From: Dictyobacter formicarum
GTDB lineage: Bacteria > Chloroflexota > Ktedonobacteria > Ktedonobacterales > Ktedonobacteraceae
Reading direction: 5' to 3'
NCBI RefSeq assembly: GCF_016587435.1
Contig: NZ_BNJJ01000018.1
Coordinates: 1-64,000, forward strand
DNA length: 64,000 nt
Made by a program: the position numbers and the translations under genes. Below are positions 27,343-35,355 of the stretch, one piece after another. The notes beneath the pieces were generated by a model. The model made no database searches. It had not been told where the DNA came from and was given only the letters and a program-made list of their open reading frames with translations. The stretch's first letter is position 1; each line of letters begins with the position of its first letter.

Positions 27343-27705
27343 TTACGCCTTTGGAACGATGGCATTGTGTACTGTCTGAAGAGTGATCAAGCCATTCTCA
27401 AAGAGGAAGGTTTCTACTCCATCAGAGACGCTTGCCCGCGCGGAGTCGGCGGTCCACTCAAGAAAGAGCACGTTGTCCGCGTACATCGTTTTGACGCCCC
27501 ACGGTGCCTTGGGAAGCTCCTGGAGAAGATCGGCGAAGAACTGACGTATCGCGTCCTTGCCACGGAGAACACCAGACGGGCTGATGAAGGTAGCGGCGGC
27601 AGCGTAATCCATCATAGTGGCATCGAGATCTTCGGCCCCCAAGGCCTGTGTGTGGTGAGTAAAGACTTTCTCCGGCGTCCTTTTCGAGAAATCTGTTTGT
27701 GTCAT
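27343..27705 (-). CDS. SnoaL / NTF2-like protein
   Basis: 120 residues, the usual size of a single NTF2-like cone domain. The pattern FTHHTQALGAEDLDATMMDY, then FISPSGVLRGKDAIRQFFAD, is typical of SnoaL-like and ketosteroid-isomerase-like proteins. Start at 27705 follows GGAGAGGAGAAAG. It precedes the SDR gene, a common pairing in small detoxification operons. A strong palindrome lies 26 bp upstream and is probably its operator. Confidence 0.85.
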   Translation of the reverse strand: MTQTDFSKRTPEKVFTHHTQALGAEDLDATMMDYAAAATFISPSGVLRGKDAIRQFFADLLQELPKAPWGVKTMYADNVLFLEWTADSARASVSDGVETFLFENGLITLQTVHNAIVPKA

Positions 27706-27730
27706 CGCTTTCTCCTCTCCTCTGCAAAGA

Positions 27731-27758
27731 CGTTGCACATCCCACGGGATGTGCAACG
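27731..27758. promoter_or_regulatory. Palindromic operator candidate
   Basis: CGTTGCACATCCC and its exact complement GGGATGTGCAACG are separated by 2 bp, which gives a 28-bp near-perfect palindrome 26 bp upstream of the SnoaL-like start. A degenerate copy lies at about 28034-28057 around CATCCCGTGGGACG. It suits a TetR- or GntR-size dimer; the regulator is not in the window. Confidence 0.6.
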
Positions 27759-28136
27759 AGCTGCCCCTTAGGCTGAAGTGTCTTCACAGGCCCGTTCACT
27801 GCTCTCTCTTGTTGCTGAGACGGGGCGAGATCAAGCGGTGTGAGTGCCGTTCCTCACACCAAAGCCCAGTTCATGCACCTCGCCCTCCCTGCTCCTAATG
27901 TAAGGAAGAAGCGTTATGAAAGCGCTATCAACAGCCTCATAGGCCGTGGAGTGAGGAACGGCTCTGCTGCCTGAGGCACATGTGAAAGCCATGAAGGACG
28001 CGCTCACGCCCGTTCGACTTCACAGAGCAAACTCGTTGTGCATCCCGTGGGACGAGCCATTAATCAAAGCACATGACACTCTGCCTCAGTGTTCGCTTTC
28101 CTCAAGGGAGAGGAACATGGGAACAATTTCACTTGT
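27759..28136. other. Intergenic region with a second operator-like site
   Basis: About 380 bp without a supported gene. It contains the degenerate copy of the palindrome near 28034-28057. Confidence 0.4.
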
Positions 28137-28177
28137 TAGCACGTTGTATCAGGTCGTCAAAATGACACGTAAGGACC
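28137..28177. repeat. 41-bp direct repeat, copy 1
   Basis: Identical over 41 bp to 30464-30504, beginning TAGCACGTTGTATCAGGTCG. The two copies bracket about 2.3 kb that holds the hydrolase, nitrilase and MarR remnants. Confidence 0.85.
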
Positions 28178-28199
28178 TACTGCGTCTCCTTTTGGCGAC

Positions 28200-28721
28200 C
28201 TACTCCTCTTGTTCAGAGAAAAATGTGTTGAGTCGTCGTAGCAGTTCTTCTGGTTGTTCCTCAGCGCTATAGTGGCCGTACTGTGGGATGATGCCGCCGG
28301 AGACGTGTTCAGCGAGCTGAGCGAGACTATAGAAAGGCCAGCCAGCTCCGCTGTATTCGCCTCCCAGCGCTAAGACCGGGATGCGTAACTTTTCTTTGCT
28401 GTACTCTTTAAAGAGCTGTGCATTGATTGAGAACTCGCGATAATAGCTAAATCCGGCCCGTAAGGCGTCTCGGCCAGAATAACAACGAACGTACTCATCG
28501 ATCTCCTCTTGAGTGAATGCAGCCGGAGCACGAGAGAAGAACCACTGAAGCAGGATACGCTCACGTCCCTCGGCAAGAGATTCCGTCAGGCCACCAGGAG
28601 CCTGGAAAAAGCCGAAGTGCCAGATGTTGCGTTTGGCGGCAAAATCTTCGCGCCCAAAGCCTTCGAGGGGAATATCCAGGATCACGAGACGCTGCACAGC
28701 CTCACGGTACCGAGCTGGCAC
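28200..28721 (-). pseudogene. Alpha/beta hydrolase, C-terminal part only
   Basis: 173 residues that match the C-terminal two thirds of an epoxide-hydrolase-like alpha/beta hydrolase: RYREAVQRLVILDIPLEG, the lid region, then the Asp strand (IPVLALGGEYSG) and the catalytic His segment (SGGIIPQYGHYSAEEQPEEL). The N-terminal part with the nucleophile elbow is missing, and the upstream sequence belongs to an NmrA-type gene in another frame. A deletion has joined the two genes. Confidence 0.78.
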
Positions 28722-28870
28722 AACGCTTTGGCGCGCTCATCCTCTCGCCGGACCAAGGCGCGTACCTTCTGCCCCTTGGCGAGCAGCAATGCGGTGAGGT
28801 TGCGGCCGATAGCACCGACATCGCCGGCCGCTCCGGTCACAAGGATCGGGCTGTCATGTGTAGATTTCAT
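28682..28870 (-). pseudogene. NmrA-type SDR, N-terminal fragment
   Basis: About 62 residues with the Rossmann start (PILVTGAAGDVGAIGRNLTA, GQKVRALVRREDERAKALCQ). A good ribosome site (GGAG) precedes the ATG at 28870. Homology ends at the junction with the hydrolase fragment and the frame stops soon after. Confidence 0.75.
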
Positions 28871-29060
28871 TGTCATACTCCTTACTTTGTAGTTGCGTTC
28901 AGATAGGTTGGGAGGCGTTCGGAGTTCGGCGTGTTCTCGGGTCTGATCGTCACCGGACAGGACACCTCTTGATGGATCCTCGACGTCTGCCGTGTGCCTG
29001 ATTTATCCCCGACCATGCTGGATCCGGCGCGGCAGGTGGCCGGCTGGACGAACGGCGGGA

Positions 29061-30061
29061 TTACAGGACCTCGACGGTCCTCTCCTCCTCGACAGCCGTG
29101 CGCAAGGCCTCAGCCTTCGGGTGCTCGGTGCGCTCATGGACGTGCGACGCGGGCGTCCGATCGATCAGCAGGCTGAGCAGTTCGGGGCGGCTGTAGTGAC
29201 CGCGCGCGTCCATGATTCTCTTGCGGAAGTCGATCTGAGCGAAGTCAAGATCTGCAATCACTTCGCCTTCACCAGCTTTGAGAGGCTCGCCGATGATCTG
29301 GCCTTCCGGGTTCACAATGGCGGTGAAGCAGCCGCCGGAAATCGGCTCGATAGTACACCCCGTATCCTTCATGATCTGGGCCTGCTGATCGGCATCGAGC
29401 CACGCCGTCGCGTTGACGACAAAGCAGCGGATTCGAGGGCGTGCTGGCGGATGTTCACTTCCGTCTGCTCCGCGAACAGCGGGCCGAAGATCGATCCGGG
29501 ATGCATCGCCGAGTGGATCTGCTCGCCATCGGCAATGAGCGCGTAACGCGCGAGCGGCAGGTAGTGCTCCCAGCAGGCGAGCTGTCCGATACGCCCAACG
29601 GCGCTATCGACGGCGCGCAGGCCCGTGCCATCGCCCTGGCCCCAGATCATACGCTCATGATAGGTTGGCGTAATCTTGCGGCGGCGCTGGATCAGCGTAC
29701 CGTCCGCGTCGAAGAGAAGCTGCGTATTGTAGATCGAGCGGCCGTCGCGCTCATTGACGCCGATCGAGACGACCATGTTCGCCTCCTTCGCGGCCTCGCC
29801 GATCGCATGGGTCTCGGCAGACGGGACCGTGACCGACTCTTCGAGCAGACGCTGATGCTCCTTCCCAATCCTCATGTCGAACGCTGACTGCACGAAGGAG
29901 AAATAGGGGTAGTAGGGAACGACGGTTTCGGGGAAGGTCGCGAACTGGACGCCCTGTTTGCCCAGCTCACGGATCTTCTTCACGACCTTCTCGACGGTAC
30001 CCTGCCGGCTGTACAGCACGGGGCTGATCTGCACGGCGGCAGCTTTAACGATGGTGCTCAC
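29061..30061 (-). pseudogene. Nitrilase, single frameshift
   Basis: Carbon-nitrogen hydrolase that would convert nitriles to acids. The Glu-Lys-Cys triad is present: FPETVVPYYPYF, RRRKITPTYHERM, and the Cys in [19 protein letters not shown]. The first 220 residues read from 30061. A one-base loss near 29430 shifts the frame, and [12 protein letters not shown] sequence and the C-terminal third continue in the other frame to 29061. The combined length of about 330 residues is normal. The damage is limited to that point, so a sequencing error is possible. Confidence 0.85.
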
Positions 30062-30133
30062 TGTATGTTCCTTTCAGGTTGACGTGACGGAATTCGCTAC
30101 GCTGTATGTTGCATACACAACACTATGGGCCGC

Positions 30134-30343
30134 TTACTCCACGAGTTCGTCGAGCGGGATGCTGTCGGCCACGCTGACTATGGCAGCCACGCCTTCCTCG
30201 CCGAGCAACTGTTTTGCTTTCACCTGTGCTGATCGCCACGCAGGCGCCGCCGAAATCAGTAATTTCCTGCCGGCCTGCGATATGGCAATTGGCCTTACGT
30301 GACTTTTTGACGAGAGGGTACAACGTGCGGTAGAAGTGATCAA
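30134..30343 (-). pseudogene. MarR-family regulator, C-terminal fragment
   Basis: The last 50 residues (SQAGRKLLISAAPAWRSAQV, KQLLGEEGVAAIVSVADSIP) match the end of the MarR wing and dimerisation helices; the HTH is missing. It lies 72 bp upstream of the nitrilase on the same strand and may be the remnant of its regulator. Confidence 0.65.
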
Positions 30344-30463
30344 TTCTAGCGTGTCTCTCTGCTCAAGATGCAGAGATCGCCAGTGATGAAGCTACTCTAG
30401 CGCAACTCCTGATCCTAATAAGAAGAAAAACACAGCCCTAGATGTTCAAAGTTACTACTTCTA

Positions 30464-30504
30464 TAGCACGTTGTATCAGGTCGTCAAAATGACACGTAAG
30501 GACC
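30464..30504. repeat. 41-bp direct repeat, copy 2
   Basis: Exact copy of 28137-28177, in direct orientation. The two lie about 2.33 kb apart. Confidence 0.85.
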
Positions 30505-30543
30505 ATATGAGAGTTCAAGAGGCCCTCCCCTGTCACATTGGAC

Positions 30544-31518
30544 GGATGTGTCAGAATTGAGAACACAGAAGATCACATCATGTTTGGCTCCATCCAACAC
30601 TCCGTTTAGGCTACCAGGAACATGGCTTTCAAGGTATCCAATCGATGGCAGAACAGACGGCGTTGGTCGGCAAGAGAAATGTATTGCTTCATCGTGGTAC
30701 GAAACCGGAAGAACTGGCGTACCTCGTCGAACGCCCTGCAGAAGCGTGATGCCGACGTGAAGTTTCCAAATCCGCGCATGGGATAATAGCGCTGCTTGAT
30801 CCCACGATGGTCTTGTTCCAAGCGGTTGTTCAGGTACGGGTTACAGCGATGGAGAACCTCATAGCCGAGCATCTCATGGATCGCTCGTGGATAGGAGTTA
30901 TGCCCGTCGGTCGTTAGGCGTTCTGGCACAGAACCAACTGTCTCAACCGCCTGCTTGAAAAACCGTTGAGCTGCATCCATATCCCGTTTCTCGCTCAGCA
31001 GAGAATCAACGAGATTGCCATCCCGGTCGATGGCCCGATAGAGGGAACACCACTTCCCGTGGACTTTGACGTAGGTTTCATCGACGTACCAGGAGGTTTG
31101 CGCTTGTCCGCGTCTTCTAGCACGGAGTTGATCCGCCAACAACGGTGCAAAACGAGCTTCCCAGTCCCGAACCGCCTCATAGGTAAACACAAAACCGCGT
31201 TCGAGAAATATCTCAGCGAGGTCACGTAGACTCAGCTTATAGCGCAGACGCCAGAGGACAACAAGAAGAACAATCTCTGTCGGGTATTCTCAGTAATGAA
31301 AAGGAGTGCCAGTTCGTTCATGAAAGATGCGTTGGCAGGTTGAACAGCGGAAGGTTCGGTAGCCGAGTACTGTTTTCTTTCTCTGTTCCCTGATCACTGT
31401 GGATAGACAAGATGGACAGTTCATGAGGCACTCCTACAAAAAATACGTGCGTGATCATCAGTTTACCACAAAAGGAGGGATCTCGGCTTGAGGTCTTGTT
31501 CTCAGTTCTGACGCATCC
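30544..31518 (-). mobile_element. IS6-family element with zinc-finger transposase
   Basis: 975 bp with 21-bp imperfect inverted ends, GGATGTGTCAGAATTGAGAA at 30544 and TTCTCAGTTCTGACGCATCC ending at 31518. Same subgroup as 16176-17300. Its right end has removed the start of a GNAT acetyltransferase gene. Confidence 0.85.
30606..31424 (-). pseudogene. IS6-family zinc-finger transposase with in-frame TGA
   Basis: Start at 31424 (MNCPSCLSTVIREQRKKTVL), with a CPSC/CSTC ribbon. A TGA replaces the codon before EYPTEIVLL, about 45 residues in. The rest of the frame is open and holds the complete core: YVDETYVKVHGKWCSLYRAI, TTDGHNSYPRAIHEM, NRLEQDHRGIKQRY. One stop codon separates it from a whole gene. 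Confidence 0.86.
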
Positions 31519-31915
31519 GACATACTATCAACGCAATCTCATTGCTACCGTGGATGGGGAAGGAAACGGCGAGCGTCTTGTCGCTGAGCAAAATGGATCG
31601 ATCGTCGGCAGTGTTATGCTCTTCCCACCGGCAACGAATCCCTATGCGAATGCGCTCATCTGCGCCTCCTACCCGGAGGTCCGTTTTCTCGCGGTTCTTC
31701 CACAGATGCGTGGACAAGGTATTGGAACCGCTCTCATGAAGGAGCGCGAACGACATGCTCAGGAGGCGGGAGCACAGGCCATCGGGCTGCACACTGCGGA
31801 AGTCATGCAGACCGCAATACGCATGTATGAGCGTCTAGGCTTTGTGCGCACTCCCGAAACCGACTTTCAGTCCGGCGAAGGAGTGGTTGTGCTCGGGTAT
31901 CGACACACGTTTTGA
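31519..31915 (+). pseudogene. GNAT acetyltransferase, N-terminus lost to IS6
   Basis: About 130 residues of a GNAT fold remain: LVAEQNGSIVGSVMLFPP (strands 2-3), the acetyl-CoA motif FLAVLPQMRGQGIGTALMKE, and TAIRMYERLGFVRTPETDF. The start is missing because the IS6 right end lies at 31518. An apparent upstream ATG at 31451 is inside the IS. Probably dead unless read from within the IS. Confidence 0.8.
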
Positions 31916-32061
31916 GGAAAAGGGCAAGATGCCTCAACCAGGCCTGGCAGTTCAGTTTATGGTCTTTTTGACAATTATGATCCGATCCGGAAGCCATGTG
32001 CGTCCTGTAAACAGGTTCTCACGGGGAGACCTGCTGCAGACATTGGAAAGGAAGAAATCTG

Positions 32062-32166
32062 ATGAGTCGTACAGTACGTATTTCTGTTGAGCATGTGGTC
32101 GTCTCATCAAAGCTGCCGTACCAACAGGTGATAGACACGCTCGAAGCCCTCTTGGGCACTATAGAA
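32062..32166 (+). pseudogene. DUF302-like protein, cut by IS6
   Basis: The ATG at 32062, with GGAAAGGAAG upstream, opens a frame beginning MSRTVRISVEHVVVSSKLPY and continuing QQVIDTLEALLG, like the first strand and helix of DUF302 proteins. The IS6 left end at 32167 cuts it after about 35 codons. The remainder was not found in the window. Confidence 0.5.
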
Positions 32167-33013
32167 GGTAGTGTTGCAAAAAATAAGAGGGAAAAGAAAT
32201 GGAGCGTGAGTGGACCCTATCAAAGTTCTTAGGCTGCCACTCCAAACAGCTTGGCAACCAGGGCAACCTGCCCTCCCACATCCCCTTTTGCCACGCCTTG
32301 CAGTTGCCCTTTTCTCAGCATGTTCATCACCTCAAACCCCTGTATGGTTCGCCACGCCGTCTCGAAAGAGAAGAAGCCCATCCCCGGTTTGGTTAACCGT
32401 TTGATACACCGGTGGTCTTGTTCAATGAGATTATTGAGATACTTCACCTGTCGCAACTCGCAGCTCTCGGGGATCTTTCCGACTGTTTTGAGGTCATTGA
32501 ACGCTTTGGGATAGGCTGCATTTTTATCGACATTGATCACTCGCGGTTCTGTTGTATGAAAGGCAGAGAGGGTTTTCAAAAAGAAGTGCTTAGCCGCATT
32601 TCCATCTCTGATCGAGCTCAGCCAAAAGTCGAGTGTATTTCCCTGTGAATCGACCGCTCGATAGAGGTAGACCCACTCTTTTTTCACTTTGATGTACGTC
32701 TCATCAACACGCCAAGAATCCGTTGTGAACTTCACATGGAGGCGGCACCGCCGTTCAAGCTCAGGAGCATAGTGCTGGATCCAGCGATAGATCGTGGTAT
32801 GATCAACGTTCAGGCCGCGCTCAGCCATCATTTCTTCGAGATCCCGATAGCTGAGCGAATAGCGCAGATACCAGCGCACACACAGGAGAATGATGTCAGC
32901 CTGGAAATGACGCCACTTGAAGGGATTCTGGTTCTGGTTGCTCATGATGGAGACCTCTCTCGCTCTTTTCTCCCCACTGTAGTGCTCTGTCAATCATGCT
33001 TTGCAACATTGCC
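32167..33013 (-). mobile_element. IS6-family element (TGTTGCAAA ends), intact
   Basis: 847 bp with ends GGTAGTGTTGCAAA at 32167 and the complement of GGCAATGTTGCAAA ending at 33013, close to the ends known for IS26-type elements. It has inserted at or in the end of an IS630. Confidence 0.85.
32229..32945 (-). CDS. IS6-family transposase
   Basis: 238 residues from the ATG at 32945. HTH region (SYRDLEEMMAERGLNVDHTT, IYRWIQHYAPELE), then the DDE core: WRVDETYIKVKKEWVYLYRA, VINVDKNAAYPKAFNDLK, NNLIEQDHRCIKRLTKPGMG. Full normal length. This is the one IS6 transposase in the window that is uninterrupted and complete, so it could mobilise relatives in trans. Confidence 0.93.
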   Translation of the reverse strand: MSNQNQNPFKWRHFQADIILLCVRWYLRYSLSYRDLEEMMAERGLNVDHTTIYRWIQHYAPELERRCRLHVKFTTDSWRVDETYIKVKKEWVYLYRAVDSQGNTLDFWLSSIRDGNAAKHFFLKTLSAFHTTEPRVINVDKNAAYPKAFNDLKTVGKIPESCELRQVKYLNNLIEQDHRCIKRLTKPGMGFFSFETAWRTIQGFEVMNMLRKGQLQGVAKGDVGGQVALVAKLFGVAA

Positions 33014-33820
33014 TGTTGGAGAGGGTGACTTCTTTTTCTCAAGGGATGGGTAAAGCCGTTTGAGCTTGATACGGGCATCAGCGGTGGTAAAACGCCAATT
33101 GACCGTGATGGCCTCCTCATTGCGGTTCTGTTGCCAGGCATGAACCTCACGCTCCAGTTCCTCCTGGGTTCCAATGCGACGAGAGAGACACTGGCGCGCC
33201 AGGGCGGAGAGCTCAATCTCAGCCATGTTGAGCCAACTTCCATGCACAGGAGTATCATGGATTTCCAACGTGCGGAGGATGCGACGTGCCTCAGTCGGAG
33301 GAAAGGTCTGATACAAAGCAGAGGGCGTGTGGGTACTCAGATTATCCATCACGAGCACGATCTTCTCGGCATCGGGATACTCAACATCTACCAGTTCACG
33401 GATGAACTGGGCCCAGTCCTCGCTCGTCCGACGCTCTGTCACGTTGACAAAGCGTTTGCCAGCCAGCGGTTCACACGCCAGGAAGATTTTGCGCATGCCG
33501 GCAGCTTCAAAGGTGTAATCAACGCGTTCTGGTTGCCCCGGTTGCATCGGCAGGGGCTCGCGTTTGTCCTGCAGGAGTTGTTTGGCGCTTTCATCCATGC
33601 ACACCTGGGGAAAACGAGGATCATAGGGACGCGTGTAGACTTCCAGCACATCTTCCATGCGCCAGACAAAGGCGGCGCTGGCTTCGGGAGGAATACACCA
33701 GCATTGTTTTAGCCAGGGCTTGAGTTCATTTTTTTGAGCGTTTTGCGCACAGTTTCGTGGCTCACCTGCTCGACATAGCCCAATTCCACGAGCCGATTGG
33801 CCAGCAAACGCAAGCTCCAA
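32990..33820 (-). CDS. IS630-family transposase OrfB (DDE_3)
   Basis: The meaningful part starts at the slippery run near 33735. Catalytic segments: PQVCMDESAKQLLQDKRE, then KIVLVMDNLSTHTPSALYQT, then IHDTPVHGSWLNMAEIELSA. The last nine or so residues are read from IS6 sequence, but the natural end (LKRLYPSLEKKKSPSP) appears almost complete. It is expected as a -1 frameshift fusion with OrfA. Confidence 0.85.
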   Translation of the reverse strand: MELAFAGQSARGIGLCRAGEPRNCAQNAQKNELKPWLKQCWCIPPEASAAFVWRMEDVLEVYTRPYDPRFPQVCMDESAKQLLQDKREPLPMQPGQPERVDYTFEAAGMRKIFLACEPLAGKRFVNVTERRTSEDWAQFIRELVDVEYPDAEKIVLVMDNLSTHTPSALYQTFPPTEARRILRTLEIHDTPVHGSWLNMAEIELSALARQCLSRRIGTQEELEREVHAWQQNRNEEAITVNWRFTTADARIKLKRLYPSLEKKKSPSPTGNVAKHD

Positions 33821-34217
33821 CGGGCTTGTCCAGTCGGGCAGGGACTGCAGGAGAGCGCAATGAGATGGGCTTCTTGCTCCCCATCCAGGGCTTGCGCTCG
33901 CCTTTGCGTGTGAAGACGGTGGTTGAGGGCATCGTCCAGGCCATGATTGACGAAGCGCTCGCGAATACGGATTACGGTGTAGCGGCTCATCTCGAAGGCC
34001 TCCGCCACTTGCTCATCGGTCCAACGGGGACCAGAAGCATTGCGATCGATTTTCAAAAGAATACGAGCATGCGCTTGTTGTCTCACAGGAGCTTTGCCGC
34101 CAGCCAGCAATTGCTGTAAAAGGAACCGCTGTTCTTCACTCAACGCGACTTCATACTTGTGTGGACGCTCTCTCATCTGTCTCTCCTAGAAAAAGAGAAT
34201 GGAGTTTCCAGGATAAC
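33014..34217 (-). mobile_element. IS630-family element
   Basis: Two-frame element with OrfA and OrfB. Ends are approximate: related CTTCTTTTTCTC and CTCTTTTTCTAG tracts lie near 33030 and 34185 (complement). The left end has been overrun by the IS6 at 32167-33013. Confidence 0.65.
33709..34176 (-). CDS. IS630-family transposase OrfA (HTH)
   Basis: 155 residues with paired HTH motifs (WTDEQVAEAFEMSRYTVIRI and LRLLANRLVELGYVEQVSHE). Seven A residues on the coding strand (33729-33735) near the end form a -1 slippery site. The -1 frame leads directly into OrfB (KNELKPWLKQCWCIPPE), as is usual in IS630. Confidence 0.87.
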   Translation of the reverse strand: MRERPHKYEVALSEEQRFLLQQLLAGGKAPVRQQAHARILLKIDRNASGPRWTDEQVAEAFEMSRYTVIRIRERFVNHGLDDALNHRLHTQRRAQALDGEQEAHLIALSCSPCPTGQARWSLRLLANRLVELGYVEQVSHETVRKTLKKMNSSPG

Positions 34218-34225
34218 AGAAAAAC

Positions 34226-35143
34226 TCTCCTGTTGCAAACCATCCTTGACAGAGCAATAAACTCTGCTTTATTTGGAGCATCGCAGAGGAGTTCTTCATC
34301 ATGATCGAGCAAACCCCGTTCAAATGGCGTCATTTTGAAGCCAAGATCATTCTTTTGTGCGTACGCTGGTACTTGCGCTATTCGTTGAGTTACCGCGACC
34401 TAGAGGAGATGTTGCTCGAACGGGGTTTGCATGTCGATCACACCACGATCTATCGTTGGGTTCAGCAGTATGCCCCCGAACTGGAGAAGCGCTGCCGACC
34501 GCATCTCAAAGCCTGCAATGACTCGAGGACGCGTGGATGAGACATACATCAAAATCAAAAAAGTTTGGTTCTACCTCTATCGGGCCGTTGATTCCCAGGG
34601 GAACACCCTCGAGTTTCTCTTGAGTCCGACGCGCAATACCGAGGCGGCCACACGTTTCTTCCTGAAAGCACTGCATTTCTCCACTGATGGAGCTTCTCAA
34701 GCTCATCCAGTCGAGGAACAGATGTCCCAGCCCGCGGCTGCGGCCAACCCCGCCATATTAACTCTTCGAGTGATCAACGTCGATAAGAATGCAGCCTATC
34801 CCAAGGCCGTGGCCAACCTGAAAGCCGCTGGAGTCCTGCCTGACCACGTGGAATTGCGACAGGTGACATACCTCAACAATCTGATCGAGCAAGACCATCG
34901 GTTCATCAAACGCTTGACGAAACCGGGAATGGGCTTTTTCTCGTTCGAGACGGCCTGGCGAACGCTGCAAGGATACGAGATGATGAACATGCTGAGGAAA
35001 GGGCAAATACAAAGGGTGGATAAAGGAGACGTAAAAGGGCAGGCCGCACTGGTCGCCAGACTTTTTGGAGTTGTTGCCTAAGCTTGAACATGGAGAGGCC
35101 TACCATGCTCATCTTGTTTCTTCTCATTTCTTGCAACACAACC
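34226..35143 (+). mobile_element. IS6-family element, unit A copy
   Basis: From about 34256 it is nearly identical to 44593-45477. The right end is the complement of GGTTGTGTTGCAAGAA ending at 35143. The left end (TGTTGCAAACC near 34231) differs from the twin copy and resembles another IS6 end, so this copy may be a hybrid. It lies in direct orientation to the copy at 44563. Confidence 0.75.
34301..35081 (+). pseudogene. IS6-family transposase, frameshifted (unit A copy)
   Basis: Begins MIEQTPFKWRHFEAKIILLC. A one-base insertion in the sequence for NDSWRVDETY (near 34523) puts a TGA in frame after 79 codons, and the DDE core then reads in the next frame to 35081 (RVINVDKNAAYPKAVANLKA, NNLIEQDHRFIKRLTKPGMG, ending LFGVVA). 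An insert of about 15 residues (PVEEQMSQPAAAANPA) is not in the relative at 32229. The same frameshift is present in the twin at 44636. Confidence 0.9.
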
Positions 35144-35341
35144 CTGGCCTTTGCGTTTCTCCTCTCCTTACTCCAACCCTTCTTCGCAACCGTCCGAGAA
35201 CATCTGCTCAAGCAGTGGTGTCCTCGGACGGGCGAACGGTATCGTCAGTTTGACGTTCCGCTCTATCGACTCCGGGAGGCGTTGAGCTTTCTCTGGCTCT
35301 ACTATCCTCCCAGTGTTCAGCTTTTCCCTTTTTCGGGATGA
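35144..35341 (+). pseudogene. Transposase C-terminal remnant (unit A)
   Basis: About 65 codons (LAFAFLLSLLQPFFATVREH, YRLREALSFLWLYYPP) shared with 45478-45869. In unit A about 200 bp between the IS6 end and this remnant are deleted; the two edges share the trinucleotide ACC. Confidence 0.75.
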
Positions 35342-35355
35342 TTCATGTAAGTGGT

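Noticed and set aside
31451..31518. ATG at 31451 as a genuine GNAT start
   Set aside because: It lies inside the IS6 right end; homology to GNAT begins only after 31518.
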